Below the pieces are notes generated by a model. It was not told the origin of the DNA, made no database searches, and saw nothing but the letters and a program-made list of their open reading frames with translations. From Beggiatoa leptomitoformis (lineage in GTDB: Bacteria > Pseudomonadota > Gammaproteobacteria > Beggiatoales > Beggiatoaceae), in contig NZ_CP012373.2 in the NCBI RefSeq assembly GCF_001305575.3, forward strand, positions 1,364,001 to 1,428,000: a DNA stretch of 64,000 nt, read 5' to 3'. Positions 17,796 through 27,158 of this stretch are shown piece by piece. A program made the translations under genes and the position numbers. Each line of letters opens with the position of its first letter. The first letter of the stretch is position 1.

Positions 17796-20700
17796 TTATT
17801 GAATAGTCACATTGATACTATCAGCCGTATAAATAATTTGCCCATCGCTTAAACGATAACCAAAGAATATAAAGAGCTGTCCGGGTGCTAAAAACTCACC
17901 CTGATATAACACAACAGATTGTGTTGCTTGCAAGGTAAGCCCTGTTTGTCGTGCTGTAAGCGTTGCAAAATCAGCATCCCACAACACAGGGTTGCTAGCA
18001 TCCATCATATACCACGCATCGGCCAAATTGGGTAAGGGACGATAGATTCCCACTGTGATAATATCCGCTTGTTGCCCAATATGACTGGGATTTACTTGCA
18101 CACTGCCTGCGACAACAACAGGATTACCCACAAAGCCATTCATTGTGGTTGTTTGCGTAAATGCGCCACTATTAACAGAAATCCCCCCTGCAAACTTAAC
18201 CGAATCCACCGTGTTACTCGCTGTTTTTTCAACTATCCCAATGGATTGGATAACGGGCAAAGTAAAGCAAGTACTATTGAGGAGGATAGTCGCAAATGCC
18301 CGACAAAACTCAGCCGTACCTGTTATAGGAAAATTAAAGGTTGTTTTGCTTGTATCGTTGGTGCTAAACGAAAGCGTTCCTTGATAAGTTCCTGTTGTTA
18401 AAGCATCCAGTTGAACAGTGAAACTACTAGAAAGTCCTGCATAAACAACAGCGGGGAAATTACCTATCAGACTAAAACCCGTTGGTAAACTCAATGTGCC
18501 TAGATTAAGTTGTGCATTACCCGCACTAACAATGGTAAATGTTTTACGCACAGGTGTTCCAACACTGGCAATGCCAAAATCCGTCGCATTACTGCTACCA
18601 TCTGTAATTTCTACAGAACCATCAAATAGTTGTATTTTAGCAGGCGAGGTGGAAGGTGTTTCACCACCCGTATTCGTAACCGCAATGGGAAAGCTAAAGG
18701 TTTTGTTAATCCCCCCACTACGATTGAATTTAAAGCGCATAACACCGCTAGCAGTTTCACTATCCTTTTGAATAATAAAAATATCTGCACTACCTGCGGC
18801 TAAGCTGGTGGTGGTTGCTAAAAAACGACCACTGAGACTAAAACCCGTTGGTAATACTAAATCGCTGACGCTGACAGGTGCATCCGTTATATTACGAACA
18901 ACAAAAGTTTTTTTAGTATTTGTACCAAACAGTAGTGCTGTTGTCGCGCCATTTTGTATCGTTACGTCACCACTGGTTACGCTAATAAAAGGCGCATCAA
19001 CTTGAGCTGTCAATGTAATCCGATAGGTAGAATTATTAGGATCATTGGTTGTAAAGCTAAATGAACCTGTAAATCCACCAGCGGTTGTCGAGTTAAGTTG
19101 AATATTAATCGTGCTTGAAAAACCCGCCAAAATTTGGTTAGGGAATGTACCTACCAGACTGAAAGCATTTGGTAATATCAAATTACCCAAATTGACAGGT
19201 ATGCTACCTGTATTTTTCAATGTAAAGGTTTTTGTAACCGTTGTTCCTATCTCGATAGCACCAAAATCAACGATGGTTGTTTGTGCAGAGGGTAAGGCGG
19301 TTTCCCCTTCAAACAAGGCTATTGTAGGATAAACCACAGGTATAGAGGGTGTACCCGTACCGCCTCCCCCTGTTGTCGGAACAGCCGTTACAGTAGCAGT
19401 AATGGGGAAGTTGAACGGATTTTCATCTGCATCATCGTTATTAAAGCTGAGTGTTCCTATGAGAGTGGCAACACTTGTTGTATCCACTTTAATACTAAAT
19501 GTTGCAGAAAGCCCCGCACCAACCACACTAGGAAAACTGCCTTCAAGTGTAAAGCCCGTTGGTAAACTGAGATTACTCAGGTTAATAGCAAGCGTACCTG
19601 TATTTTGAATGGTAAAACTTTTGATTAACGATGTACCTACCGTTGCAGAACCTAAGTTAGTAGCGGTCATTGTTCCATTCACAATGTCGTTGTTGTTATA
19701 TGACACAGCTATTTCGGGAACATCAACAGGTACAGGAACAGCACTAACCGTTGCAGTAACAGGAAAGCTAAAGGGATTTTCATCCGTATCATTGTTTTCA
19801 AAACTGATAGTACCCGTTAATGTACCAACTGCAGCAGTATCCACATTGATACTAAACGTATTAGATAGACCTGCGTAAATGGTTGTAGGGAAAGTTCCTT
19901 GTAAACTAAAGCCCGCAGGTAGCGTCAAATTACTTAAGTGCATTTCAACACTACCAAGGTTTTGAACAATAAAACTCTTTGTAAAGCTATCGCCAACCAT
20001 TGCTGTGCCTAAGTCCACAGGGCTTGTCATACCACTCACAAGACTTGTTGCACCCAACAATACATTTATTTCAGGACTAACACCCGTTGGTGGTGGTATG
20101 ACTGGATCAGTAGGCAGTGATGGGTCAACTGTGCCTGCAATCGTGAAACTAAACGGGTTTTCGTCAGGGTCATTGTTCACAAAACTGACCGCACCACCAA
20201 AACTCCCGCCCGTTGTCGTATCCATTTGGATAGTAAAGTAGCTATCTGTTCCTGCATAAACGGTGGTGGGTAATGGTGTACTGGCAGTAAATCCCGATGG
20301 TAAGGTTAGATTGCTCAGCGTCATGTGTACTGAACCCGCATTCCTAATCACAATATTTTTCTGAACAACTTTATTCAGTGCAACGGTTCCGAAATTGATA
20401 GCCGTTGGACTGTTATTAGCAGTATCAACCCCATCAATTAAAACCACAATTTCAGGATAAATATTAGCCGTTGCACGAATCGCAAAGTTAAAAGGATCTC
20501 GTACAGGGTCATCATTGCTTAAAAACAACTGGGTTGTGACCGTACCTGCGTTTAGTGCATCAAAACGAACCGTGAAGTTTTCAGAAAGTCCGGGGAGAAT
20601 AGTGAGTGGATTCGTACTGCTAGGTGATGTGCCTACTTGACTAAACCCTTGTGGCAAGTTGAGTGCCCCAACATGTAAAATACCAGGACCTGTGTTGGTA

Positions 20701-21329
20701 ATTTTAAATACTTTTTGAATCGGAGTCCCGACAACAGTTGTGCCAAAATCAAAGGGTGTTGTTTGACCATCCGTAAATTGGGTCGTGCCATTAAACACAT
20801 TCATTATAGGCGTAGCGGGTGTTGAATCAGGTACTTCGACAACCCCTTCAACAGGGATAACAAAGCGTCCACCAAAAAGCGGGTCATCTACACAAAACTC
20901 TACATTTCCCGTTATTCCGCCAACCACCAATGGTAGCCATGTAATTATCAATTCACCCTGCTTTGTAAATTGAACAGTTAGCGGATTAGGAGAGGCTGAA
21001 AAATAAGTTGGTGTTGTAAAATTGCTCAGCGATACTGATAGCGGATTAACACTCGCATCATAAACCCCAATATTACTGACTGTAAATTTACGAGAAATAG
21101 CAATATGTGTATTTGGTGCGTAAAATACATAGGGTGTAGTAACCTTATTTGTCCCTAAATTTATATACTTACCCAAATCATCTTGAATTGTGAAGTTACC
21201 TGAAATGGCTAAATCACCACTCGAAATCTTTGAACCTGTCGTACAAGTTGGAGAAGCAGCATAAACTTGCCCACTCCAAAACCAAACAATAAACAACCAA
21301 TAAAATAGTAATCGATATTGCTTACGCAT
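17796..21329 (-). CDS. Large secreted protein of ASH/choice-of-anchor-D repeats
   Basis: The 1177-residue protein has a signal peptide (about 1-25, QVYA). Roughly eight repeats of about 115 residues follow, each an Ig-like beta domain of the ASPM-SPD2-Hydin type. The unit reads F.I.NTG...L.LSNLTLP.GF...G.FP....AG....F.I..D....G...G..SF.NND..ENPF.F. The last 130 residues form a different C-terminal domain (ADAWYMMDASNPVLWDAD ... FFGYRLSDGQIIYT). It is likely exported and perhaps surface-bound; no LPXTG, PEP-CTERM or autotransporter signal was seen. The repeats are similar enough at DNA level to allow recombination. Confidence 0.85.
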   Translation of the reverse strand: MRKQYRLLFYWLFIVWFWSGQVYAASPTCTTGSKISSGDLAISGNFTIQDDLGKYINLGTNKVTTPYVFYAPNTHIAISRKFTVSNIGVYDASVNPLSVSLSNFTTPTYFSASPNPLTVQFTKQGELIITWLPLVVGGITGNVEFCVDDPLFGGRFVIPVEGVVEVPDSTPATPIMNVFNGTTQFTDGQTTPFDFGTTVVGTPIQKVFKITNTGPGILHVGALNLPQGFSQVGTSPSSTNPLTILPGLSENFTVRFDALNAGTVTTQLFLSNDDPVRDPFNFAIRATANIYPEIVVLIDGVDTANNSPTAINFGTVALNKVVQKNIVIRNAGSVHMTLSNLTLPSGFTASTPLPTTVYAGTDSYFTIQMDTTTGGSFGGAVSFVNNDPDENPFSFTIAGTVDPSLPTDPVIPPPTGVSPEINVLLGATSLVSGMTSPVDLGTAMVGDSFTKSFIVQNLGSVEMHLSNLTLPAGFSLQGTFPTTIYAGLSNTFSINVDTAAVGTLTGTISFENNDTDENPFSFPVTATVSAVPVPVDVPEIAVSYNNNDIVNGTMTATNLGSATVGTSLIKSFTIQNTGTLAINLSNLSLPTGFTLEGSFPSVVGAGLSATFSIKVDTTSVATLIGTLSFNNDDADENPFNFPITATVTAVPTTGGGGTGTPSIPVVYPTIALFEGETALPSAQTTIVDFGAIEIGTTVTKTFTLKNTGSIPVNLGNLILPNAFSLVGTFPNQILAGFSSTINIQLNSTTAGGFTGSFSFTTNDPNNSTYRITLTAQVDAPFISVTSGDVTIQNGATTALLFGTNTKKTFVVRNITDAPVSVSDLVLPTGFSLSGRFLATTTSLAAGSADIFIIQKDSETASGVMRFKFNRSGGINKTFSFPIAVTNTGGETPSTSPAKIQLFDGSVEITDGSSNATDFGIASVGTPVRKTFTIVSAGNAQLNLGTLSLPTGFSLIGNFPAVVYAGLSSSFTVQLDALTTGTYQGTLSFSTNDTSKTTFNFPITGTAEFCRAFATILLNSTCFTLPVIQSIGIVEKTASNTVDSVKFAGGISVNSGAFTQTTTMNGFVGNPVVVAGSVQVNPSHIGQQADIITVGIYRPLPNLADAWYMMDASNPVLWDADFATLTARQTGLTLQATQSVVLYQGEFLAPGQLFIFFGYRLSDGQIIYTADSINVTIQ

Positions 21330-21406
21330 AATAATTCTCTCTGCAAATAAAACAGCTAATTATGTTGATTAATCCGTAGTATAGATACTAAAAAGGGTAA
21401 ATGCCA

Positions 21407-22615
21407 TTAAACAAGCGAATACCGTCTTGATAGAACTATTGGGGCAGATAGTTGAGATGTGACTTTCAACGTTTTGTCTAACTTACTCACATAAGCGGCT
21501 AATGCAATCACAAACATGGTTATGTATGAATAAATCGTAGAATTGGTTAAGCTAGCTAAAATAATTATTAAAAATAAGGTTTTATTATTAATTTCTTTAT
21601 AGAGTAAGGCAAATAAAATTAGGGGCGCAAAAATACCAAAGTTATAGAATAATCGAATATATTCATTATGAAAAACAAATGAGTATAAAACCTCGCCATC
21701 CCCTGTAAAATCTTTAATAATCCAGTGATACACCACAGGATAATCTGTGGAAGTAATTAAATCTAAATTTTCTAACAAACGACCTATACCAAATCCAAAT
21801 AAATAGTCTATTGTCGTGAAATAAGCGGCTGCATAATCTAATGAGGCTTGCACAACCTGCACACGGTCAAGACTCCAAAAATCTTCGCCAAAAACAGCTC
21901 TTCCACGAAAAACAGTGATATACCAAAGTGCAATCAACACAACAGGAATCGCAAAAACCACTTTAGAAAAAATAGATAATCTAACCTTGACTAACAATAA
22001 ACGGCGAACCTTAATCAACCAACTGAGTGCTAATAACGCGAATCCCATCGTACTACCTAACATAAAAATATTGGTCGTTAGTAGGAGTTTCCATTTAAGC
22101 GACAGTTCATGAAATAAAATAATAAATATAAATACCATCGCATACGATAAAGAAATACTGTATTCAAAAGGACCTGTACCTCGAAACGCACCAAGAATCG
22201 GACCATATACGATATTAATTAATAAAACTAATATAATAAATCCCTTACACGCATCGGTAATAATTTTTTTACGTTGCCAAACAGTCAGTGTTGAACGATC
22301 TAAAAAGGACTCAAAAAACTTAGGGAGTAGGAATAATGGTAAAAACTTCAATTCTTGCAAAACAAAATAATAATTTCGTTCAAATGCAGAGAATATTTCT
22401 GTTATAAAAAAAGTAAAACTGACAAACAGACAGGCATAAATAAAATGGCTGGAAATAACCAATCCTTTTTTTGCCCAGAGCAATAACATCCCATACATCA
22501 CAAACAATAAAACAAATACACCCTGCAATAATGGGCTGCGATAAGCCATTAAAACAAAACAAAAAAACAATAAAAAAGTATAGTGATTCTGACGAAAAGA
22601 AGTGGTATTGAACAT
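21407..22615 (-). CDS. Multi-span membrane protein, O-antigen ligase/polymerase-like
   Basis: The 402-residue protein has about ten hydrophobic segments and a large loop before the last helices (roughly residues 215-320) with RAVFGEDFWSLDRVQV and GIGRLLENLD. This layout matches the WaaL/Wzy-like O-antigen ligase-polymerase group. TTGGA lies upstream of the ATG. It is followed by the secreted repeat protein and preceded by a FecR-domain gene. It probably polymerises or transfers a polysaccharide, but its weak sequence family makes this a fold-level call. Confidence 0.7.
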   Translation of the reverse strand: MFNTTSFRQNHYTFLLFFCFVLMAYRSPLLQGVFVLLFVMYGMLLLWAKKGLVISSHFIYACLFVSFTFFITEIFSAFERNYYFVLQELKFLPLFLLPKFFESFLDRSTLTVWQRKKIITDACKGFIILVLLINIVYGPILGAFRGTGPFEYSISLSYAMVFIFIILFHELSLKWKLLLTTNIFMLGSTMGFALLALSWLIKVRRLLLVKVRLSIFSKVVFAIPVVLIALWYITVFRGRAVFGEDFWSLDRVQVVQASLDYAAAYFTTIDYLFGFGIGRLLENLDLITSTDYPVVYHWIIKDFTGDGEVLYSFVFHNEYIRLFYNFGIFAPLILFALLYKEINNKTLFLIIILASLTNSTIYSYITMFVIALAAYVSKLDKTLKVTSQLSAPIVLSRRYSLV

Positions 22616-22637
22616 TATTCCAAGTTTGCATAATTAG

Positions 22638-22664
22638 CCCATCGTTAGTAAATAACTAACGATG
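22638..22664 (-). terminator. Hairpin between the FecR-domain gene and the O-antigen-ligase-like gene
   Basis: CATCGTTAGT, loop AAATA, ACTAACGATG forms a perfect 10-bp stem just after the leftward FecR-type gene ends at 22682. No long T run follows, so it may terminate weakly or stabilise the 3' end. Confidence 0.5.
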
Positions 22665-22681
22665 AGCATTGATGATTAGAA

Positions 22682-23869
22682 CTATTGATTAGGACTAACA
22701 GCCTCTTCTACTCTATCCGTTGTTATTGGTGTCAATAGGGGAAGAACAGCCGCTTTAATTGATGCAATCAGACTAAAACCATCATCCAAACTTAACCCAT
22801 TTTCTAACGCTAAAATGACAGATAATGCAATTGAAAAAGCGATTTGAGGAAATACAAGTGTGACTTCTCGTACAATTTGTACTGCAAACTGCGGGGAAAT
22901 AATCGCCATGGCTAACGCTAATTCATACGCCATAAAAGAAGGCACTATTCGCGCGACAGCCGCTGCAACTTCAGGTGTTGATTGAGGGTCGTTGATAATA
23001 ATAGCAATGACTGCATTAATCACATCACGTTTAATTGTTTCGCGGTCGCTGTCTGAACCCCGTTGAATTAACATGCTCACCAGCACTTCTGCGGCGGTTA
23101 CCGCATCAACGCCAGAATCAATCAATTGTTGCGCAATAAAAGCAGGCGATTCGTTCCTATCTAAGGCGTTTTCTATTGCTTGTGCAACAGATAAACCATT
23201 TGCAATATCCTTAGGCACACTGCCATAAGAATACCAACCCCTATCAATTGCTGGCTCTGCATAAACTTCGTAGCCTGCCTCAAAAACGCCATTTTTTTCG
23301 GTAATAACAGTGTGTGTTTTCTCGTTTAATACTAAATTAGGTTTGTTTTTATCTTTAGGGTAACCCTTATACCAGACAATGACAGTCCCCTTGATAACAA
23401 TAATGTCTAAACGGTGTGTTGCAGAATGATAACGCACTAAACATTCTGTCCCCCGTATTCCCAAGGTTGCTATTTCTGTTTCATACGCAATATTCTCAGG
23501 AGAGCGTTTTCCCATTAAACCCGTTAAAAAACGGAAACTACCTTCCGTTAAATGCACAGCACTTTTATCAGATTTAACTTGCGTTTGTTGATAATCATAC
23601 TCTCGAATCTGCAATTCACTTTCCTCATAAATAGCAAATTTTCCTTTATCAATCATCATTAAACGCGCGACACCATCTTTACCAGTACGGATAGTATCGC
23701 CTACATCAAATGCAGTACCAATCTTCAAGGGTTGTTGTTTATCAATAGGTACAACGATAGAGGCTTGCCCGCGCAATGCTTCCACTTTACCAACAACACT
23801 AGCCATAGCACTGGTGTGCAACCAGCATAAACTCAATAAAACAAACAGGGTATTTCTTATAGTAAACAT
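22682..23869 (-). CDS. Secreted FecR-domain protein with C-terminal helical region
   Basis: ATG 23869 is preferred because it starts a signal peptide (MFTIRNTLFVLLSLCWLHTSAMA) with AGAGGC upstream; an upstream in-frame TTG at 23902 is less likely. The 395-residue protein has a FecR-like domain (about 25-190: GDTIRTGKDGVARLMMIDKG, LTEGSFRFLTG, ATLGIRGTECLVRY). Unlike sigma-regulatory FecR it has an N-terminal signal peptide and is periplasmic or surface exposed. The C-terminal half is helical. It lies next to polysaccharide genes and diverges from the VanZ-like gene, suggesting a cell-surface role. Confidence 0.85.
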   Translation of the reverse strand: MFTIRNTLFVLLSLCWLHTSAMASVVGKVEALRGQASIVVPIDKQQPLKIGTAFDVGDTIRTGKDGVARLMMIDKGKFAIYEESELQIREYDYQQTQVKSDKSAVHLTEGSFRFLTGLMGKRSPENIAYETEIATLGIRGTECLVRYHSATHRLDIIVIKGTVIVWYKGYPKDKNKPNLVLNEKTHTVITEKNGVFEAGYEVYAEPAIDRGWYSYGSVPKDIANGLSVAQAIENALDRNESPAFIAQQLIDSGVDAVTAAEVLVSMLIQRGSDSDRETIKRDVINAVIAIIINDPQSTPEVAAAVARIVPSFMAYELALAMAIISPQFAVQIVREVTLVFPQIAFSIALSVILALENGLSLDDGFSLIASIKAAVLPLLTPITTDRVEEAVSPNQ

Positions 23870-24044
23870 ACACGAAGCCTCTATGAAAACCGTTTTTCCC
23901 AATACCTGTCATCAACAATCTACACAACGAAAGTAATATATGATAAACAAGTTATATGAGTTACTTATTTGTCTATTTTAATATAAATACAGCATAATAG
24001 TAGCGGTCTTTTCACCCATTGCTTTGTTTTTTGTGAGCGACTAT

Positions 24045-24452
24045 ATGTACAACTACCGTTTCTTATACCTAACATTTATTATATTTTACGTACTGTTATT
24101 AATTTTCCTGAGTTTAAATCCATGGATAAGACCCGCGGCTACTGAAGCAGTTATCGGTTTATCGTGGGACAAACTGGAGCACTCGATGGCTTATGTAATA
24201 CTATCACTGCTATTTTTCCTAACCTTACTATCATATAACATTCGTTTTTCCATCACCGTCTTATTTACCGTTTTGTTTGCAACGATTAGTATTGGCGGCT
24301 TATTAGAAATTGCGCAAAGTACCTTAACAACTAATCGCAGTGGTTCTTGGGATGATGCAATAGCAAATGCATTTGGTGCATCATTAGGCTGTGTTAGTTA
24401 TGGACTGATTTGGCTACTCTATCAGCGACAACACGAATCATCGATTTTATAG
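24045..24452 (+). CDS. VanZ-like membrane protein
   Basis: The 135-residue protein has four transmembrane helices with WDKLEHSMAYVILSLLFF between the first and second and GGLLEIAQS ... RSGSWDDAIANAFGASLG near the end. These are hallmarks of the VanZ-like family. ATG 24045 is preferred over an in-frame TTG at 24024. It begins the rightward polysaccharide operon, where VanZ-like proteins are frequent companions of glycosyltransferases; the biochemical role is unknown. Confidence 0.85.
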   Translation: MYNYRFLYLTFIIFYVLLLIFLSLNPWIRPAATEAVIGLSWDKLEHSMAYVILSLLFFLTLLSYNIRFSITVLFTVLFATISIGGLLEIAQSTLTTNRSGSWDDAIANAFGASLGCVSYGLIWLLYQRQHESSIL

Positions 24453-24461
24453 GATTCCCTA

Positions 24462-25370
24462 ATGGCTGAGTCAAATCTCATACCGCTTTCTGTTTTAATT
24501 CCCACCAAAAATGAAGAACGTAATATAGTTGCTTGCATCAACAGCGTTGCATGGGCTGACGAAATCGTTGTATTCGACTCTTACAGTGACGACCAAACTA
24601 TTCCACTTGCTGAATCACTAGATGCAAAAATCGTTCAACGTCGTTTCGACAATTTTTCCACGCATAAAAACTGGGCAATGGAAAATATTAATTTCAAACA
24701 CAAATGGCTGTTAATCGTTGATGCTGATGAACGTATTACCGAAGAACTACGCATTGAAATTCAAACACTATTTGAGCAACAACCTGAATGTGATGGCTAT
24801 TATATTGCACGGAAAAATTATTTTTGGAATACATGGGTTAAACGTGGCGGACGTTTCCCTGATTGGCAATTACGTTTGCTCAAAGTAGGCTATGGACACT
24901 ATGAACAACGGATAGTCCATGAACACATGCTATTACAAGGTAAAGCAGGCTTTTTAAAACACGCTTTAATTAACTATGATTACAAAGGGATAGACCGTTA
25001 TTTTGACCGTCAAAATACTTATTCCAGTATGGAAGCCGTCGAAGTTTTTAACATGCTTTACGGCACAGTAAATGCCCAACAAATTAAACCCTCCCTGTTT
25101 GCAAAAGGGCCTGAACGAAACCGTTTTTTAAAAAATATCGCCTATCGTTATCTCCCCTTTAGACCACTGATTAAATTTATTTGGATGTACTTTATAAAGC
25201 TAGGTTTTTTAGATGGGAAAATTGGATTCCGCTACAGTGTGTTACAAATGTTTTATGAATATCAAGTGAGTTTAAAACTAGAAGAACTACAAGACCCAGA
25301 CTCACCGATTGCCAAAAAATATCAAGCCTATTTACAGCCGACCACCCAACAACCCACAAAAAAAGGTTAA
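24462..25370 (+). CDS. Family 2 glycosyltransferase (WaaE/KdtX-like)
   Basis: The 302-residue protein has a GT-A fold: SVLIPTKNEERNIVACINSV at the start, WADEIVVFDSYSDDQT, the metal-binding LLIVDADERIT (about 85), and FPDWQLRLLKVGYGHYE. The acceptor end matches the WaaE/KdtX-type group that adds sugars to LPS or capsule. AGGAT precedes the ATG. It lies between the VanZ-like and carbamoyltransferase genes with very short gaps, so the three are one operon. Confidence 0.9.
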   Translation: MAESNLIPLSVLIPTKNEERNIVACINSVAWADEIVVFDSYSDDQTIPLAESLDAKIVQRRFDNFSTHKNWAMENINFKHKWLLIVDADERITEELRIEIQTLFEQQPECDGYYIARKNYFWNTWVKRGGRFPDWQLRLLKVGYGHYEQRIVHEHMLLQGKAGFLKHALINYDYKGIDRYFDRQNTYSSMEAVEVFNMLYGTVNAQQIKPSLFAKGPERNRFLKNIAYRYLPFRPLIKFIWMYFIKLGFLDGKIGFRYSVLQMFYEYQVSLKLEELQDPDSPIAKKYQAYLQPTTQQPTKKG

Positions 25371-25374
25371 TACC

Positions 25375-26415
25375 ATGTATGTATTAGGGATTAATGCCTA
25401 TCACGGAGATGCCTCAGCGTGCCTACTTCATGATGGACAACTCCTCGCTGCTGCTGAAGAAGAACGTTTTTTACGCATCAAACACTGGGCAGGTTTTCCA
25501 AATGAATCCATACGCTACTGCCTACAAGTCGCGGGTATCACCCTAGAACAAGTAGAACACATCGCCATTAACCGCGACCCCAAAGCCAACTTCTGGCGTA
25601 AAGTACTATACACCCTGAAAAAACGCCCAGAGCTACGCCTTGTGGTTGACCGTTTAAAAAACGCCAAACAATGGCAAGGGATTGAAACTGCACTACAACA
25701 AACCTTTCCTGAACAAAATATTCACGCAAAAATTCACTACATCGAACATCATCTTTCGCACCTCGCCTCCGCCTTTTTTGTATCAGGCTACAACGATGCG
25801 GTTTTAGTGTCTGTTGACGGCTTTGGCGATTTCGCCAGTGCTGCATGGGGGTTGGGTGAAGGCACAAACATCGCCATTGATGGAAAAGTTTATTTTCCCC
25901 ACTCATTGGGCATGTTTTACCAAGCCATGACCCAATATTTAGGCTTCCCTAACTATGGTGATGAATACAAAGTAATGGGGCTTGCCCCCTATGGTGAGCC
26001 ACGCTATCTAAAAGAACTGCGCCAACTGGTTCAATGCCAAGCAGATGGGCGTTTTAAATTAGATCTGACATATTTTCGACATGCGACAGAAAAAGTTGAA
26101 TATGAATGGCTTAACTGCTCACCCAAAGTTGGCACACTTTACACACCAGCACTAGAAGAATTACTTGGTAAAGCTCGCCAATCCTCAGAACCTTTAAGTC
26201 AGCAACACAAAGACCTTGCCCGCTCAACGCAAGCCATTTACGAAGAAGTATTATTTCACCTCCTCAACAACCTACATACTCGTTATCAACGCGACAAACT
26301 GTGTTTAGCGGGTGGATGTGCAATGAACTCCGTCGCTAATGGCAAAATTTACCAACAAACCCCGTTTAAAAAAATGGGTAGTGCTAAAGAAGCAGTGATT
26401 TGTTATAATCATTAA
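25375..26415 (+). pseudogene. Carbamoyltransferase, 5' part, interrupted by IS1-family element
   Basis: True start ATG 25375 (MYVLGINAYHGDASACLLH), not the longer frame from 25309, which overlaps the GT2 gene. It shows the NodU/CmcH carbamoyltransferase N-terminal half: HxDAS, EEERF, and EHHLSHLASAF (HHxxH), then LAGGCAMNSVANGK. The native coding sequence reaches QQTPFKKM and is cut at 26376. The insertion adds a short tail ending ICYNH. The remainder of the protein is encoded from 27159. Removing the element and one 8-bp duplication gives KKMYAQAAPGDAGGA in one frame. The protein would transfer a carbamoyl group from carbamoyl phosphate to a sugar hydroxyl. Confidence 0.9.
26369..26376. repeat. 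Left target-site duplication of the IS1-family element
   Basis: AAAAAATG immediately precedes the left end of the element (26377). An identical AAAAAATG follows its right end at 27151-27158. An 8-bp duplication fits the IS1 family. Confidence 0.9.
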
Positions 26416-26797
26416 TGAAAAAAATAGTAGCCCCGATGTGATTTTCTATCTTCTTGGAGAAAGATAAGGTTTTCCTCACTAAACGACTGACACGCTGTCT
26501 TAACGTATTATTAAATCGCTCTATATGATTGGTCAGCCCCGTCTCCTTCCCTACCGCTTTATGCCGTTTACTCGGTAGAACTTTCTGGTACGCTTCCCAG
26601 AAGTCGGTGTAACAGACTGCACATTGCCGATATACCGCTGGGAGTGAGTCCCAGAGTGCTTGCGCTCCCTCCGCATCTCGCTTTCCAAAGGCAATCCCGA
26701 CAACCTCTCGTGAGTCTCTATCTAACGCTAACCATACCCACACTTTCTGGCGACGCTGCCCAACAAATGACCACATCTCATCGCATTCTAAGCGCAA
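26384..26797 (-). CDS. IS1-family transposase, second frame (InsB-like catalytic domain)
   Basis: The frame encodes the IS1 DDE domain: LECDEMWSFVGQ, CYTDFWEAYQKV, and HIERFNNTLRQR followed by RKTLSFSK. The annotated start at 26797 is a TTG; it is more likely expressed by fusion with the upstream frame. The upstream frame runs through T8 at 26804-26811 (A8 on the coding strand), a classical slippery site for a -1 frameshift. The fused product would read VKKKGQLRLECDE. No internal stop was seen. Confidence 0.88.
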   Translation of the reverse strand: MRLECDEMWSFVGQRRQKVWVWLALDRDSREVVGIAFGKRDAEGAQALWDSLPAVYRQCAVCYTDFWEAYQKVLPSKRHKAVGKETGLTNHIERFNNTLRQRVSRLVRKTLSFSKKIENHIGATIFFINDYNKSLLL

Positions 26798-27087
26798 CTG
26801 TCCTTTTTTTTAACCGCTTGTTCTAGTCTTTGTTGCGCATACAAACCATTGACATAATGTTGTAGCCATGTGCCTGAGATTCCCGTAACACGGGCTATTC
26901 CTCTTAACGAGAGTTTTTCTTTTAATAGCTTGTCCACCTGTGCCCACGTCTCTTGGCTTATGTATTTCTTGGTGGGTTGTTCTACAAATCTCCGTCCGCA
27001 TTCGCGACATTTGTAGTTTTGTGTCCCTGTGCGGGTTTTTCCGTATTTCACGATGTGTGTCGCTTTACAGCTTGGGCAGGTTAGCAT
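26788..27087 (-). CDS. IS1-family transposase, first frame (InsA-like)
   Basis: The 99-residue frame begins MLTCPSCKATHIVKYGKT and has a zinc-finger-like set CxxC ... CxxC, then a helix-turn-helix (LRGIARVTGISGTWLQHYV). It binds the inverted repeats. It ends shortly after the A8 slip site (VKKKDSCA), so InsA alone acts as a repressor in classical IS1, whereas a -1 slip would make the transposase. Confidence 0.88.
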   Translation of the reverse strand: MLTCPSCKATHIVKYGKTRTGTQNYKCRECGRRFVEQPTKKYISQETWAQVDKLLKEKLSLRGIARVTGISGTWLQHYVNGLYAQQRLEQAVKKKDSCA

Positions 27088-27150
27088 TTTAGGGACTCTT
27101 CTCTTTCTTCTGTTTTCTTATTTTAATATCACTTTCTCTTTAGCACTACC

Positions 27151-27158
27151 AAAAAATG
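27151..27158. repeat. Right target-site duplication of the IS1-family element
   Basis: AAAAAATG repeats the eight bases at 26369-26376. The ATG inside it is in frame with the 3' carbamoyltransferase fragment and could act as a start. Confidence 0.9.

Larger units (their letters stand above)
26377..27150 (-). mobile_element. Complete IS1-family insertion sequence
   Basis: The 774-bp element has terminal inverted repeats GGTAGTGCTAAAGAAGCAGTG (26377-26397) and, on the other strand, GGTAGTGCTAAAGAGAAAGTG (27150-27130). They match at 18 of 21 positions by eye. It encodes the two overlapping frames of an IS1 transposase leftward and is flanked by an 8-bp duplication AAAAAATG. Length, two-frame structure and duplication length all fit the IS1 family. 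The ends are intact, so it could still be mobile. Confidence 0.92.

Noticed and set aside
18069-20973. Many rightward frames across the repeat-protein gene
   Set aside because: They are antisense shadows of the secreted repeat protein and arise from its repetitive codons.
17796-21329. Regularly spaced repeats resembling a CRISPR-like array
   Set aside because: The period is about 345 bases and encodes repeated protein domains; there are no short identical repeats with unique spacers.
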